Positions 36,195-49,279 of a stretch of DNA of 64,000 bases are shown here, one piece after another. The stretch lies in NCBI RefSeq assembly GCF_036588685.1, contig NC_086382.1, forward strand, positions 73,691,999 to 73,755,998, in the 5' to 3' direction. Origin of the DNA: Mytilus trossulus. Taxonomy: Eukaryota > Mollusca > Bivalvia > Mytilida > Mytilidae. Below the pieces are notes generated by a model. The model was not told the DNA's origin, did not search any database, and saw nothing but the letters and a program-made list of their open reading frames with translations. Position 1 is the stretch's first letter, and each line of letters opens with the position of its first letter. The position numbers and the translations under genes were made by a program.

Positions 36195-39100
36195 GTAAGT
36201 CAGACTTCTCTTTTTTTATATTTATTTTTGTATCGATGTATATATTATTACGCGTTAATTTCGTCATCTCTACTATCAAATACTTCATATATGGTATTTT
36301 GTGTTTACTGGAGAACAGCAAATTGGTTTGTAACACTGAGCGTGAATCGAGCTTGTTAGAAAGACCATTTTAAAAATTTGTCGTAAATCTACGACTTGGC
36401 GTAGATCAAGCATAAGAAAACATAAAGATTATATAAACTAATATTAAGGTATATACCTTTGCATATTAACATCCTTTCAAAAAGATTGTTTCTGTTTGTT
36501 TTGAATGAGATTGAACATAAAATTAAAACACTAGACGACTTGTTCCTAGAAAACTTATATAAGTGATAAATCAAAAAACTTAGCTTGATACAAAACGTGT
36601 TCTGTTTTCTGCTGCAAATGCATAAATTGTCAAGATATAAAACACTAATCGTGACTTTTCCACAGTCTAATTATAATGAAATATACGTATCAAAATATAC
36701 AAGTCATTATAGTGTGAAAATGATCCAATGTAAAGGTTTTATTTGAGATATATAAACATTAAACGATTGAAAAAAAGGTAAGGTAATGTTATCAAAAGGT
36801 AAGTATATAATTGCTAAGTTCAAATCATGAATTTAGTCACAGGTTCCAGTCATTCATATGTTGCCACATTCAGGAAACTACCAAAATGTACCAGAGACAT
36901 TATTGTATGTATATGGCAGCAACCTGGATCTCTGAGTCTTTAGATAAAAGAGATATAACTTTGAAATGAAAAGGTTTTGTCTTATTTTTATAGAAAAAGT
37001 CAAGCCGGCAGGTGGTGTGGCACACAAAGAATATTCCTCCGAAAACTGCTTATCAGTTCCAATATCAATCCACTTGCTCCCGATCAAAAGTTCAACCAAT
37101 TTGAATGATATCAACTCGGTGTATTTGTTATTGGAATTAGTTTTTTCTTGACGAAAAGTGATATAAGTTGCTACAATTGCCATGTTTTAAAGAAGAAAAA
37201 AACCCTAGCAATATTGTCGTTATTAAAATACATGGGTTATAGAAATGTATAGCTTGGATAAATTAACAAAAAATGATATAACTGCTTAACGTAAAACATT
37301 ATCTCCCTACTTGATTTACACTGCTGAATAAATATGTTGGTCATCTGAGATTGAGATTGAGATTTAAATACACAAAGAGAGAAAACTCAAGGATATATTT
37401 GTATCATATGAAATAATGTGGCGGTGTAAGCTAGATTTTTACTCTCGCTTTGGATTTCTGGTGCCTTCGTTATACATTGTAAATTAATATGTGTTCTCTT
37501 ATAAGTATATCATGCTATGTCTTATAGGGCAACAACATGTTTTTGTGACACTTATTTTTCATATGAAATGATTTTCCTGTACTTGCTTGGTACGATTTCT
37601 TTATAAAAAGATAAAGGGGGTACATTTGAAACAGGTTTAGAATCGTGTATTACCTGGGTTAAAACAATGTAACAGTATGTACACAACTGGTGAGTATCAG
37701 AAAATTGTAAAAAGTCATTTGACATAATTATGTTTTAGCTCTGCTATTTTATTTGTTTTGGCTGTTGTTATTATGACCGAGAGATCAAGGAACAATAGAA
37801 AGGAATAAATATAAAAGTAGATGGAAAAAGTCATTGAAATAAGATTTCGATCACAATAAGCGTACGACATAACACTATTTTGGATATAAACGATGTGGTA
37901 AATACATGCAATGAACGAGATAGAATGTTTTGGTTCTAATCATTTCTTCTTTTAGAAAGCAGGATGATTGATTGGGAAATTGTAATCATGTAAAGTTAAC
38001 ATTGTCGGGATTAAGTGGACAGATAAACCTTTTAAAGCTTAAAGGGTGTTTTTAGAACATGATAATCAGGAATGGTAAAATAAAAAAAAAAACATGAATA
38101 AATTATTTGTGATATGGAAAAATAAAGAAATCTTTCAATTGTAGGAATAATCCTAATATTACGGACTTAAATATTGCCTGTTTTAGGTAGCATGTGTTTA
38201 ACTTTACAAAATTATCTATAACAAATATGAAACAGTAGATATAAATTTATAGTGGGAACCCTGACAATGTTTAAAAGAAACATGACGGTACATGTAGCTC
38301 CATATAAAAAGGAGGTAAAAAAATTGTTTTGTTTTATTGCTTTAAATGCATCATTGTTATATTCATTCTAGTAATTGGTAAACTTGCATTTTCTTATCTT
38401 AGCTTTTATCACTATATAATACTGAAATGTTTCAAAAAGAAAAATATGTGGTATGAGTTTTACTAATATAAAACCTCTAAAATGTTTTAGAGATATTCCT
38501 GATTTAAAATAAACAAACAAATCTTGAAATTTGACGGGGGAATGGAGATTATTTCAACTAATTGTTCCAACGAAAGAAACTATTATTCCAGTGGAAGATG
38601 CTTAGATCAATAAGTGCATTTTTGTAACGAATAAGAAGAAGATTATGCCCACTATATTCTGAAATGCACACATTTAAAAGAAGTAAAATATATTTTGTTA
38701 TTAAATTGCAACATCTTATATTTTGATATAAAATCACAGATAGTAAGTATAACTTTTTAAATTATCTTAAACTTAGATTTTCTATTTATAAGTCATATTA
38801 TGTGTCCGAGCAAAGAACAAAAATTGTTGATGTCCTTAGCATTTTGAAAATGAATTAAATAAAAGAGTAAACACCTACGTATACAGATGTCCAATGTTAT
38901 TGTCAATTAAAAAGAATTATAAGATGCACTTTGTAAATACAACTGTTTCTCAAACCACGCCTCCTCTTTTGGGGAGTTTTAGAATATTCATAGAAAATTA
39001 ATTTTGGTTACATACTGGTTCCGATTTATGATATCTGTGAACCATCTCATAGAGACCTAACTTGGGAATGTTACCAGTAAATATACACGAGCAATTTGTT

Positions 39101-39490
39101 TCTATTGAAATCCATGGTAACCTTTTATTCGAGGTAGGGTTAGTTAAGAAAAGAAGAGAGGTTCAGAGCATAAACGTTGAAAATATGCCGCACCGCCCTA
39201 TATTTTGAGTTGTAGTGCATATGAACTTTCAATTCTAGGATAAGATTTTATTCAAAACTTCATAGTAAAAGTGGTAAAGTTTAAGCCTTAAAGGGAAAAT
39301 TGCATCGTCAATATTTACAGAAATGCAACCTTTAGCATAACATCTGACGAAGCTGAACTTCTAAATTTTATAAATCGTACTTTCCGGAAATTTTATCAGG
39401 TGTCCAACACAATGCAAAGTTACCAATTGGACAACAAACATATCATTTCATTGATACACACCCTATTAATAAGTATGATTACGTATGTTG
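36195..39490. other. Intron 1 of TLR unit 2, first part
   Basis: AT-rich DNA without recognised coding or repeat content. The short open frames here lack any supporting feature. Confidence 0.4.
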
Positions 39491-39499
39491 TAACACTAT

Positions 39500-40465
39500 A
39501 AGAAATCAGGGTAGTAGAATTAAGAATTACTGTAAAGTCTGCTTTTGATTGTTGAAATTACACCTTAACAAACTGTGCCCCTCTACTTGCCGACTTGTGT
39601 CTTTATTATTATGAGGCTGATCTCATGCAGGAACTTCTTAGGAAGAAAGATAAGAACCAATATCCTTTAACTCTACTTTCCGCTATATAGATGACGTTCT
39701 TTCACTAAACAATTCAAAATTTGGTGATTATGTGGACGGCATATATTCCATCGAATTGGAGATAAAGGATACTACAGATACAGTTAAGTCGGCTTCATAT
39801 CTTCACTTACATCTAGAAATTAACAATGAGGGTCGGTTGAAAACAAAACTTTACGACAAAAGAGATGATTTCAGCTTTCCAATTGTGAACTTTCCATTTC
39901 TAAGTAGCAACATTCCAGCAGCACCTGCATACGGAGTATTTATCTCCCAATTGATGCGATATCCTCATGCTTGCATTTCCTATCATGATTTTCTTGATAA
40001 AGGGTTACTGCTCACAAATCAGCTATTAAACCAAGAGTTCCAAACGGTGAAGTTGAAATCATCCCTTCGTAAATTTTACGGACGACATCACAAGTTGGTT
40101 GACCGTTATGGAATAACCGTTTCACAAATGATATCGTATATGTTCCTTACGTCGTAACTACAATCCCCTTCCCTTTCATGAATGTGACCTACCGAATTAG
40201 ACTATTTACCGGTTTTGTAATCACATAAGCAACACGACGGGTGCCACATGTAGAGCAGAATCTGCTTACCCTTCCGGAGCACCCGAGATCACCCCTAGTT
40301 TTTGGTGGGGTCCGTGTTGTTTATTCTTTAGTTTTCTATGTTGTGTCATGTGTACTATTGTTTTTTGTCTTTTTTCTTTTTCATTTTTAGCCTTGGCGTT
40401 GTCAGATTGATTTATATTTATGAGTTTGATTGTCCCTTTGGTATCTTTCGTCTCTCTTTTGATAA
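39500..40465 (+). pseudogene. Penelope-like reverse transcriptase fragment with tail, family B copy 5
   Basis: Translation with one frame change shows CAPLLADLCLYYYEADLMQE near 39580, then a decayed YIDD box (CGCTATATAGATGACGTT at 39680). The open frame 39732-40157 includes SASYLHLHLEINNEGRLKTK and ISQLMRYPHACISYHDF. PLLADL-type and RYIDD motifs followed by a FLD-like block recall Penelope-like elements, though the class is not certain. The family B tail follows directly (40150-40465). It lies in the intron of TLR unit 2, same strand. Confidence 0.65.
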
Positions 40466-40904
40466 CATTGTTTTGTGAATTCTTTTGCACAAACAACAGT
40501 TTAACTTTGTTTACTAGTTAATTATTTGTAGGTAAGAATTAGATATTGTTTGTTATCAACTAGAAATAATAAGTTTTAATCTATTGATATCAAATACCAT
40601 TCAGATTAAAAATAAAAGTTGTTATCAAGTTATATCGATATCTCATGAGATGTTTAAACTATTTCTCTAATGACCAGCCGTTGAACTGATCTTTTGCACA
40701 ATCAACATAATTGTGCGATTCAGAATGTAAATAGAATTTGAAAACAAGTGATAAGTATAATTTTGTAAAATATTGAAGACATCGCAAATACGCGTTGCAA
40801 TAAGAATGTGGCCTTCTTTAGTCTTGTATTATTCTAATTTTAGTTTCTTGTGTGCAATTTGGAAATTAGTGTGGCGTTCATTATCACTTAACTAATATAT
40901 ATTT

Positions 40905-41035
40905 GTTAAGGGGTCAGCTGAAGGTCGCCTACGGGTGCGGGAATTTCTCGCTACATTGAAGACCTGTTGGTGACCTTATGCTGTTGTTTTTTTCTATGGT
41001 TGTTATCTCTTTGACACATTTCCTATTTAGATTCT
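40905..41035 (+). repeat. Dispersed repeat fragment
   Basis: GGGGTCAGCTGAAGGTCGCC, then GACCTGTTGGTGACCTTATG and TCTTTGACACATTTCCTATT. It looks like a known type of mussel dispersed repeat and is distantly like family D. Only one copy is clear in this window. Confidence 0.3.
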
Positions 41036-41449
41036 CAATTTAACCTTTAACAATCATCAATGACTTAATGAATAGATCATGCAAATATTGTAATATAGAG
41101 TGGTCAGTGTTTTGTTATATATCTGCCTGTAAGAAATAACCAACAAGTCACAACTATAAGAGAATATAATAAATGTATCACAAAGAGTGAAGGATGTTGT
41201 TAATTGTTCGTTCAAAAATCCAAGAAATATAACACAAGCCTTTGATGGTTGACTTGAGTCAATTTATATTTGTACATATACAAGTGGTTTTTATATGTAT
41301 CTTAAACATACTAATATATCTCACCATTTAGTTTGGGTTATTCTTATTGTTGAAGGCCGTACGATAGTAGAGGGGCATTGAGTTTTCTGGTCTGTGCGTC
41401 CGATCGTCCGTTCGTTCGTCCGTCCGGCTGTTCCGCTTCAGGTTAAAGT

Positions 41450-41735
41450 TTTTAAAGCACTTCGGTGTTGACATAATTATAATTACATGATCATTTTTTA
41501 TAAATTTTCTTTTACAAAACTTGGAAAAACTAAAGATGATCTTATTCCAGGAATAGATTACCTAAGCCTTATTTGGTACAATATTTTGGAATTTTGGTTC
41601 CTCAATGCTCTTCAACTTTGTACTTGTTTGGCTTTATAACTTTTTTTATTAGAGCGTCACTGATGAGTCTTATGAAGACGAAACGCGCGTCCGGCGTATT
41701 AAATTATAATCCTGGTACAATTGATAACTATTTTG
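41450..41735 (+). repeat. Repeat family A copy, nearly a full unit
   Basis: Plus orientation. It runs from the reversed hairpin (CACTTCGGTGTTGACAT, 41459-41475) through ATTCCAGGAATAGATTACC and CAATGCTCTTCAACTTTGTA to ATAATCCTGGTACAATTGAT. It contains the best hammerhead-like core in the window. It lies in the intron of TLR unit 2. Confidence 0.65.
41660..41698 (+). ncRNA. Hammerhead-ribozyme-like core, best copy
   Basis: CTGATGA, stem II GTCTT-ATG-AAGAC (five perfect pairs), GAAA, then stem III candidate CGC...GCG followed by UA, where cleavage would fall after the A. The order and all core bases fit the hammerhead consensus. Stem I is not evident from the flanks, so activity, perhaps as a dimer, is a hypothesis. 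Confidence 0.45.
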
Positions 41736-44700
41736 TCAACTTGAAGGTGGTTTTTGATGAAGATGAATACGAATCAACTCAAAACCTAGGACGCAATCAT
41801 GTTCCTTTTGATATGATCTATCTAATTTTATAGCAAAATTAGACTATTGACCCCAATTTCACGATCCAGTGCACATAGAAAATGAAAGTGCGAGCTTCAG
41901 GTTAAAGTTTTTGTTCAAGGTAGTTTTTGGTGGAGTTGAAGTCCAATTTCCTTGAAGCTTCGTTCATATGTTCCCTATGGTATGATCTGTCTTATTTGAA
42001 TGCCAAATTAGATTGGTTTGTTTAAAGGATTTTGATTAACTGTGGTTTGTGTAGATCTTTTATTCGACTAGTATTTACATTTAGAATTATATTCATATGT
42101 ATTTTCTTGCAGCTACAAGTTATACAGAAGAAACGAAATGCAGCGTTCAAAATGATAATATTGATTGCAGCCATTTAGATTTGACAACAATACCCAGGCA
42201 TCTTCCAGTAAACGCGACCAGTCTGAACTTAATTTGGAACAGTATCAAAATAGTCAAAAGCTTTTCTTTTAAGTCTTTGCGATACATTACATACCTTGAT
42301 TTGGGAAGAAATGTTATAGAGTTAATCGAGATAAATGCTTTCCATGGCCTACATCGTCTACGAACTCTACATCTTCACGACAATGTTATCAATGTTTTTC
42401 CTGACGGCATGTTCGAAAGACTAAATGGTTTACAAGTTTTGTCAATTGATGGCAATAAACTAAAATATTTCCAAGATGATAAAATAACAAAAGTATCAAA
42501 GATCGTGTCACTGACCACACTTTCGTTTGACGTTTATCCAGATTTCAAATTTCCCAGGCAATGGGGTACGTTAAGTAAGTTGACAGATTTGAGGATATTT
42601 GCTATGTCAGCAAAAGTAAAATTCAACAAGGCAATGTTCGTTCATGTTAATATGATGCAAACTACTGCTCTCTCCATAAACGTTGTGCCGTTCATTTCGG
42701 AAGATTTTTTCGAACATTTTCCTAAATTAGAGTCAATAACACTATCGATAGGTAGTGATTTACCGAACAATCCAATAGACCAAGTATTCAAATCTTTTGG
42801 AATTTTTAGGGGAAAGAACATTTCAAACCTTGAAATAAGGTCTGGCAGATTTGATAATTGGTTTATTTTAAATTACAAGAGAATGAGGTATTTATGGTCA
42901 ATTTGTTTGAAACGACTGACATTGAATAATCTTTACATTAAAGATATACCTATATATGCGATGCAAGTATTTTGTATCAAAAGCACATGTCTCGAGTACC
43001 TGGAATTTTCTGACAATATCATGTTTGACCGAGGAGCTGCTGTAGTTGCAGTTATGAATAATTTAAAAAATTTGAAAGTTTTGAAAATTACAAGAAATTG
43101 GCGTAATTCGAGAAGAAAACGCTCACAACCATCAAAATTATATAATTTTGTACTTCCAAAAACTCTTGAAGAATTGTATATAGAACATAACATGGATGGT
43201 GATATGGCCGATGTTGAAGTTGTAAACGGTTTCAATCTACGTGTGCTAAGCTTGAAGGACAATGAAATGTGGTCATGCATTGGAACTTTTACAGGAATTA
43301 TAAATGTGGAGTATACCTCAATCTCTTGGAATTTTTAGGGGAAAGAACATTTCAAACCTTGAAATAAGGTCTGGCAGATTTGATAATGGGTTTATTTTAA
43401 ATTACAAGAGAATGAGGTATTTATGGTCAATTTGTTTGAAACGACTGACATTGAATAATCTCTACATTAAAGACATACTTATGTATGCGATGCAAGTATT
43501 TTCTATCAAAAGTACATGTCTCGAGTACTTGGAAATTTCTGAAAATACCCTCTTCGACAAAGGAAGTTCCGCTGTATTTTTTGAAGTGAAGAACTTAGAA
43601 AATTTGAAAGTTTTAAAAATTATTAGAAATTGGCGTACTTCGAGATGTAAACGCTCGCAACCATCAAACTTATATAGTTTTGTGTTTCCAAAAACTCTTG
43701 AAGAATTGCACATAGAACATAACATGGCTGGTGATATGGCCAATGCCAAATTTAAACACAATGAAAATCTTCGTGTGTTGAGCTTAAAAGACAATGAAAT
43801 GTGGTCATGCATTGGTAGTTTTACAGGAATTATAAATGTAGAGTATTTTGATATGTCTGGATGGAGATGCGAAAAGCTTTCTATTAACTTGCTTTATGGT
43901 TTCCCAAATTTGAAAACATTGAAAGCAAGTGGGTCACATTTAGGAAAAGGATTTGTAAACCTTACGGGAGCTGGGTCTTTCTTGAGTAAGAATCTGAAAT
44001 TGCAAGATATTAATCTTTCGTCTAATAGGATAAGCAGTATACCAGATGGATTATTTTTGCGCCCGTTTGAGAAGTTATCATCAGTTAACATGTCGTATAA
44101 CAATCTCACAATATTTCCTAAGTTTCATGCAAGTATCAAAACATTGAAAATAATTGATTTAACCTTTAACAGTATTACACACTTCAATAATGAAAATATT
44201 AAACGAATAAAAAAGCTTGGAGAAGTTAATTTACTGTTGAGAGGTAATCCCTTTCAATGTTCCTGTAAAACAATACAGTTTTTAAAATGGCTTAGTGAGA
44301 CAAACCGAGTGCAAGATATATTAGATCTGACCTGTGAAACTGAAAAGGCTTCCAGAAGGTTTATGTCTGATGTTATTTCTAATCTAAAGACATTTGAGAT
44401 GTCATGCCAAACTAAATTCTGGTTGCCGTTTGCTGTGTCTTTAACCTCCATTATCATATTTTCTATGATATTAACCGTCGTATTCTTTCGATATAAATAT
44501 GCTGTTGAGTACTTATTATTGCGATTAAAAATGAAAATGAGAAACTACAAGGAACTGACACAGGACTATTATTATGATGCTTTTATATCATATAGTCATA
44601 CAGATTTGGAGTGGATTAAACAGTTCCATGACAAGATAAGCAATATGGGCTTCGAATTATGTCTGGACGCTAAGAATTTTATTGGCGGTAAACCTATAGC

Positions 44701-45022
44701 AGAAAACGTGCTCAATGCCATCGATTCCAGTAGAAAGGTTATATTCGTTGTGACTCACAATTTCTTAAAGAGTGAATGGGGCTCTTATGAAATGGAAATG
44801 ACCCGTATGCATGCTTTTCAGAAGGGGAGAGAAGATATGGTGATTGTTGTCGTAAAAGATAATATTAAGATAACCGATATGCCGGATGTGATGAAGAATA
44901 TGTGGTTTAAAATAACATGTATTCAATGGCCAGATGATGACAACCTGCCATACAATACGGAGGAAATATTTTATGAAAAGATGAAAATGTCTCTGAAAAT
45001 GAAGGAAGAAACTACTATATAA

Positions 45023-46300
45023 TATTCCAGAAGTTCAGCATAAAAAGTTTGCCATCATTTCAGAATAATTATCAAATTTGGGTAAAAAAACGTTGGTTAG
45101 TAGACATTTTATGTTTTTATAGATGTGCTATGAACCCTGACACAAGAAAGAGAAGAAGTAGAACGTATCTCCAGTCTATGATTCGTATATAAATGTGGTC
45201 ATATTCTTAACTTTGTTGCTCTTGTATTCTCGTAAGTGTATCACATACTTGTTTTCATTTTGATTGTGTTATAAATCATTTTTTAAATTTTTTGCACGGT
45301 CAAACTTTTGGTTATGATTTTTCTTGTGATTGATATAACAGAAACACGTGTTGTACTCATAGAATATATTTGTTTTATTGTTGTTTGTTAGAAATATATA
45401 TCAGAATCAGATATGTATCTAATAGGTTATTATGGATAAGAACATTATCAGTAGGAACAACATAATATTTACGCAATACTTGTTTTAGATTGATTGTGTT
45501 TAACGTATTGTTTAGCTTATTGCAAATTTAGTGTCAGTCAGTTTCTGTTTGTGAAGGAAACCAAAGTACACAGAGAGAACAATCGAGTTTGTATTCTGTT
45601 TTAAGTGTGTTAACTTCTTATGCAAATTAGCTAACCCATCCGCGACGCATATAAGATAAACATTCCTATCGATTATCGAAACCTGGTGTGCTGTTGTTAA
45701 TTCATTGAATGTGTCCGCTGTAATTCTGCAGTACAGTGTAATAAGTACTGTTATGTTTTTTCAGTTATGTACTTCTCTGTGCTAAGTTCTGTTGTTTGTA
45801 CCGCATTCCTGTTACGTAGTGTGTCAATTAACCGATATGTTAAACATTGATATATACGCAAGAGTTAACAAAACAACCAGGTGCAACCAACTTTGTATCT
45901 GTAAAATGTAAAACATGGCAGTTGTTATCTAAAGTCTGTTTCTACGTATTTTAGCGCTTATTTTGTAGCTCAATGGTTTAGTTGTTCCGTTTTTGTTCCC
46001 CCGCTTTTATTTAACGTGTTTCCCTCGGTTTTAGCTTTTGACCCGAAAATGTGTTTGCGTGTAAGACTATGTTATGTGATTTCACATGTTATATCATAAA
46101 AAATAAAACTATCTAAAACAATTTTCATTTGGAAATAATGCATCAAGTTACATCTAAATACTTATTTTTAAATCTAAAACAAAAATGCTATTGTTGGCTG
46201 TTTTTGCAATTTAGCATTTTAATGCAAGAAGTTTGAATATATTCAGTTAATTTGTTTACACCATTCAGAAGTATTTAACCAAGGAAAAATGGACGAAAGA
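45023..46300 (+). other. 3' flank of TLR unit 2, homologous to 59420-59930
   Basis: From about 45720 to 46280 several blocks match the region after TLR unit 4: TTCTGTTGTTTGTACCGCAT, GTGTTTCCCTCGGTTTTAGC, TTTCACATGTTATATCAT and TTTGAATATATTCAGTTAAT. This marks a duplicated downstream flank. Confidence 0.5.
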
Positions 46301-46354
46301 TTACGATATGACATTAAACCTCATAAATCAAAAATGCACTACGCCATAGTTAAA

Positions 46355-46500
46355 AATTAATAAGACCTATAGACAAACATTAGTAAAGAAAACAAAACGT
46401 AGAAAACTAAAGACTCAAAAACACGAGCCCACAAACAACTGGGATTGATCTCATGTGCTTTGAAAGGGTATGCACTGCTAATCTGTAGGAGGAACCATAC
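46355..46500 (-). repeat. Family B tail fragment, reversed
   Basis: Contains GTAGAAAACTAAAGACTCAA, then AACACGAGCCCACAAACAAC and GGGATTGATCTCATGTGCTT. This is the reverse complement of the family B tail, diverged. Confidence 0.5.
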
Positions 46501-47719
46501 GTGTTGATCATGGAAACAGGCTTGTAGTGACTACATTAAGAACATATCCGCTAGTATCTGCGGAAAGGATATTCCACAACAGTGTTTCAAATCTTCCCAA
46601 AACTTAATGATTTTAACTTTATCCCTTGCAACTGTTTATACATACACAAATACCAGATGTACATGTTAGTCAAGACATGGGGCATATTTAACTGTATCTG
46701 CGGTATTCTTTATATCAAGTTTGATGGCATAGATGCGTTCAACGTAGTCAACCATTTAGTAAAGCATAAAGTAAGGTGAATGATTCTTCCTTCCGAACCA
46801 GAACCTGAATGAAGACAGTCGCATACAAAGAAAAAGTCAGCAAGAATAGGGGAACAGTTTATGTCTATTCGAATGACAATTGTGTGTTTAAAAAAACTTG
46901 CTCCAAACGTAACAAATATGTTGTTACTCAAGAAATGAATCATCTGTTTTATTACAGATTTAGAGAATTTTTTTTTTGAATTAGAGTGATGATTTACAAT
47001 TTAGAACAAAACACGATAGTTGTTTATATTTAGGCCATTGTTTTTTTATAAAACAAAGCAGAACCAACTCGTTCATGTTTACATAAGTGTTGAATGGGAA
47101 ATACTTGCAAAGTGTATAAACGTCAAATGTTTTAATACTTTTGCCAGATGAAAGAGCATTCTGAGGATGTATGTACTCTAAAAGATTTTTAAAATATTTG
47201 AGTATCCTCATCTGGTGCACATCACCTAATTTAATTAATTACACAATGTATTTTAATACCCGCTTTACTTGCTGATAAATATGACGTTGCTAATTTAGAA
47301 AGAGGTTTCGTGAAAAACTCAGCAATATACTGTTGATTGTAAGGACACTTTACAGTTTAGGTATCCACTACAGAGATTGAAGATCTAGTTGAAATTCTAA
47401 CGAAAGAAAGAACATGATATTTATAAAGGGGTTTTACCGTTCTTTAAATCAAGCATGATGAAAATAAAATCGAATTCATGTTAAATGTTTCGCTTTTAAT
47501 CCAGTCATACGATACAAAATAAATGTAATTACAACTTCGTATGAATACGGCAGATTAGAGAAAAAACTCATTGTAATGTGCATCAATTAAATGCAAGTGG
47601 GGTAAACAGTATATATACAAGGAAGGCCACAATTATACTCCCTAAATTTCGCAATTGAACTTTTTCATGATGTAATATCGGAGTTTATAAAGACAAATCA
47701 CAAAGCCATTGAACTAAAA
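46501..47719. other. No recognised feature
   Basis: AT-rich intergenic DNA between TLR units 2 and 3. Short open frames here are unsupported. Confidence 0.4.
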
Positions 47720-48020
47720 AAAAAAGGAAACGTCAAATCGGTGGGTCCCTTATCAAATGACAATGAGTCAAAAGAGCAAACACATCAAACGAATGGACAT
47801 TAACTGTCATATTCCGGACTTGCATTTTTATTAAATGAATTTTTGCATGTAGAAATGGTTGAATTAACCTGGTTTCATGGCTAGGTTAACATGACATTTG
47901 TATGTTACAGCCGACTTTAAGACATGGTTTTTTCTCTAATTGTTGAAGGCTGTACGGATGCCTTAAATTTTTGACTTCCACATTATTTGAATTTTGATGG
48001 ATAGTTGTTTCATTGAAAAT
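47720..48020 (+). repeat. Family E copy followed by a family D piece
   Basis: TATCAAATGACAATGAGTCA and ACACATCAAACGAATGGACA match the copy inside the TLR unit 4 intron (55925-56140). At 47938 the family D block TTGTTGAAGGCTGTACGG starts. A second D piece lies at 48180-48240. A T10G8 homopolymer switch lies at 48283-48300. Confidence 0.5.
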
Positions 48021-48717
48021 CATACAAAATGTATTTTGATCAACGCTTCAACACCCACATAAAATTATAAAAACCACAATTTAATTTTTATGTAAAGCAA
48101 AACGGATTGAACAGACTTAACTGGTAATTGCCTTTTCTTTTCCTTTAAATATAAAACAAATGATAAAAATTGCTCACATTCACTTTATGTGATCTTTGGC
48201 TGACAGCTGTGTCATTGGCAATAGTACTACATCTCCTATCTATTTCGTATATATCATTTGTTTGGCAGGGTTTTTGTTTTGATTTTTTTTTTGGGGGGGG
48301 AAGGGGTACTTTCATCTTTAAGAACAAAATACATAATTTTGATTTCTACTTATTCCTATTTTTTGTTGTCCGGTTGATATTTTTCTACGGTTTCAGTATT
48401 TTACAGACACACATTCGGAGTAAGTGTTTTTGACTTCGTCAAATGTTTCTCATCATCTTAGCTTTCATAAGCAGGACGACAAATACGCAATGTATAAACA
48501 GAGTTGTTTGTCTGTTAAAAAGGAAGAGTTTGGTATGAGGAAACGATCGAATTACTGTGCTACAACTTTTTAACATTTAACATGTACAATGAAATATCAA
48601 AAAAACCAACATTATTGAACGTAATACTTTGAATGACGATTAAAAATGCATTCATGGTGTGTCCTTTTGACTTTAAAAAATCTAGGTAAGCACTGCCTAC
48701 TTATATTAAAATAGTAC

Positions 48718-48765
48718 TATACACAGGGAAATTGATAGATATGTGACATGATTTGGTCTGCATAC
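48718..48765 (+). promoter_or_regulatory. Possible diverged promoter block of TLR unit 3
   Basis: ACACAGGGAAATTGATAG and ATGTGACATG, then CTGCATAC, resemble the CACCAGGAAG...ATGTGACTGCATAC block of unit 4 at 55729-55773. The match is weak. Confidence 0.25.
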
Positions 48766-49279
48766 AAAACACTGATATTAGTATAAGTTCACTTAAATTT
48801 TCTCTCAATCATTTAGATTAAAGAATCATGAACATTCTTAAGATTATACTTCTTTGGATCTTAACAGCCTTAAAAGAAGGTAAATTAATTCATTTATTTT
48901 AATTATTACTATATTTCCAGTGGATATTCAGTTGACCATTGATGACTGTTTAAGGTTACGACCATGAACATTTGATGTATACGATGTCTTGAATAGTTTA
49001 CAAAACACTTACACTTACACTTTTATCTTCATGCTTGATGATCAAAACAACACAATGTGTCTGTGTTTGGTATTGTCTTTGCATTTTGTACGGTTAAATA
49101 TATTTGTATTATTTAAGCGGTTTTTATATGTGACTTACACACAGGAGCTAGAAGTTTTTGCTTTACGATATATACTAGTATAGATTAAAAATTTACAAAT
49201 ATGTTATGTTCTACATTGGTCAATATTATAGGTTTTGAATTCTTAAAGGGACACTAGCTACTAGAAATGTAAGAGAAAA

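Larger units (their letters stand above)
36152..45022 (+). pseudogene. Toll-like receptor, frameshifted fusion with internal LRR duplication (TLR unit 2)
   Basis: Exon 1 (36152-36194) encodes the signal peptide MKFLILYLLMTVHE, with donor G|GTAAGT. Exon 2 begins at 42113 after TTTTCTTGCAG. The 5.9-kb intron holds a retroelement. The first frame gives the N-terminal LRR half to GIINVEY and stops at 43338. The other frame (from about 43304) restarts at a point already read (GIFRGKNISNLEIRSGRFDN) and continues through the LRRs, LRRCT, transmembrane segment and TIR to a stop at 45022. So 42796-43314 and 43325-43846 are two copies of the same LRR segment. They are nearly identical at first and clearly diverged later. 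The junction shifts the frame, so no full receptor can be made unless splicing skips it. Both copies keep the R-x-K-R-S site (RRKRS, RCKRS). The TIR is complete, with BB loop KNFIGGKPI. A truncated secreted LRR protein from the first frame is possible. Confidence 0.8.

Noticed and set aside
42800-43345. An intron that would remove one LRR copy and restore the unit 2 frame
   Set aside because: The acceptor-like GGAATTTTTAG before GGGAAAG is tempting, but no convincing matching donor in the right phase was found; kept only as an alternative.
48170-48433. 87-codon open frame with a T10G8 run
   Set aside because: Low-complexity and repeat-derived; no domain.
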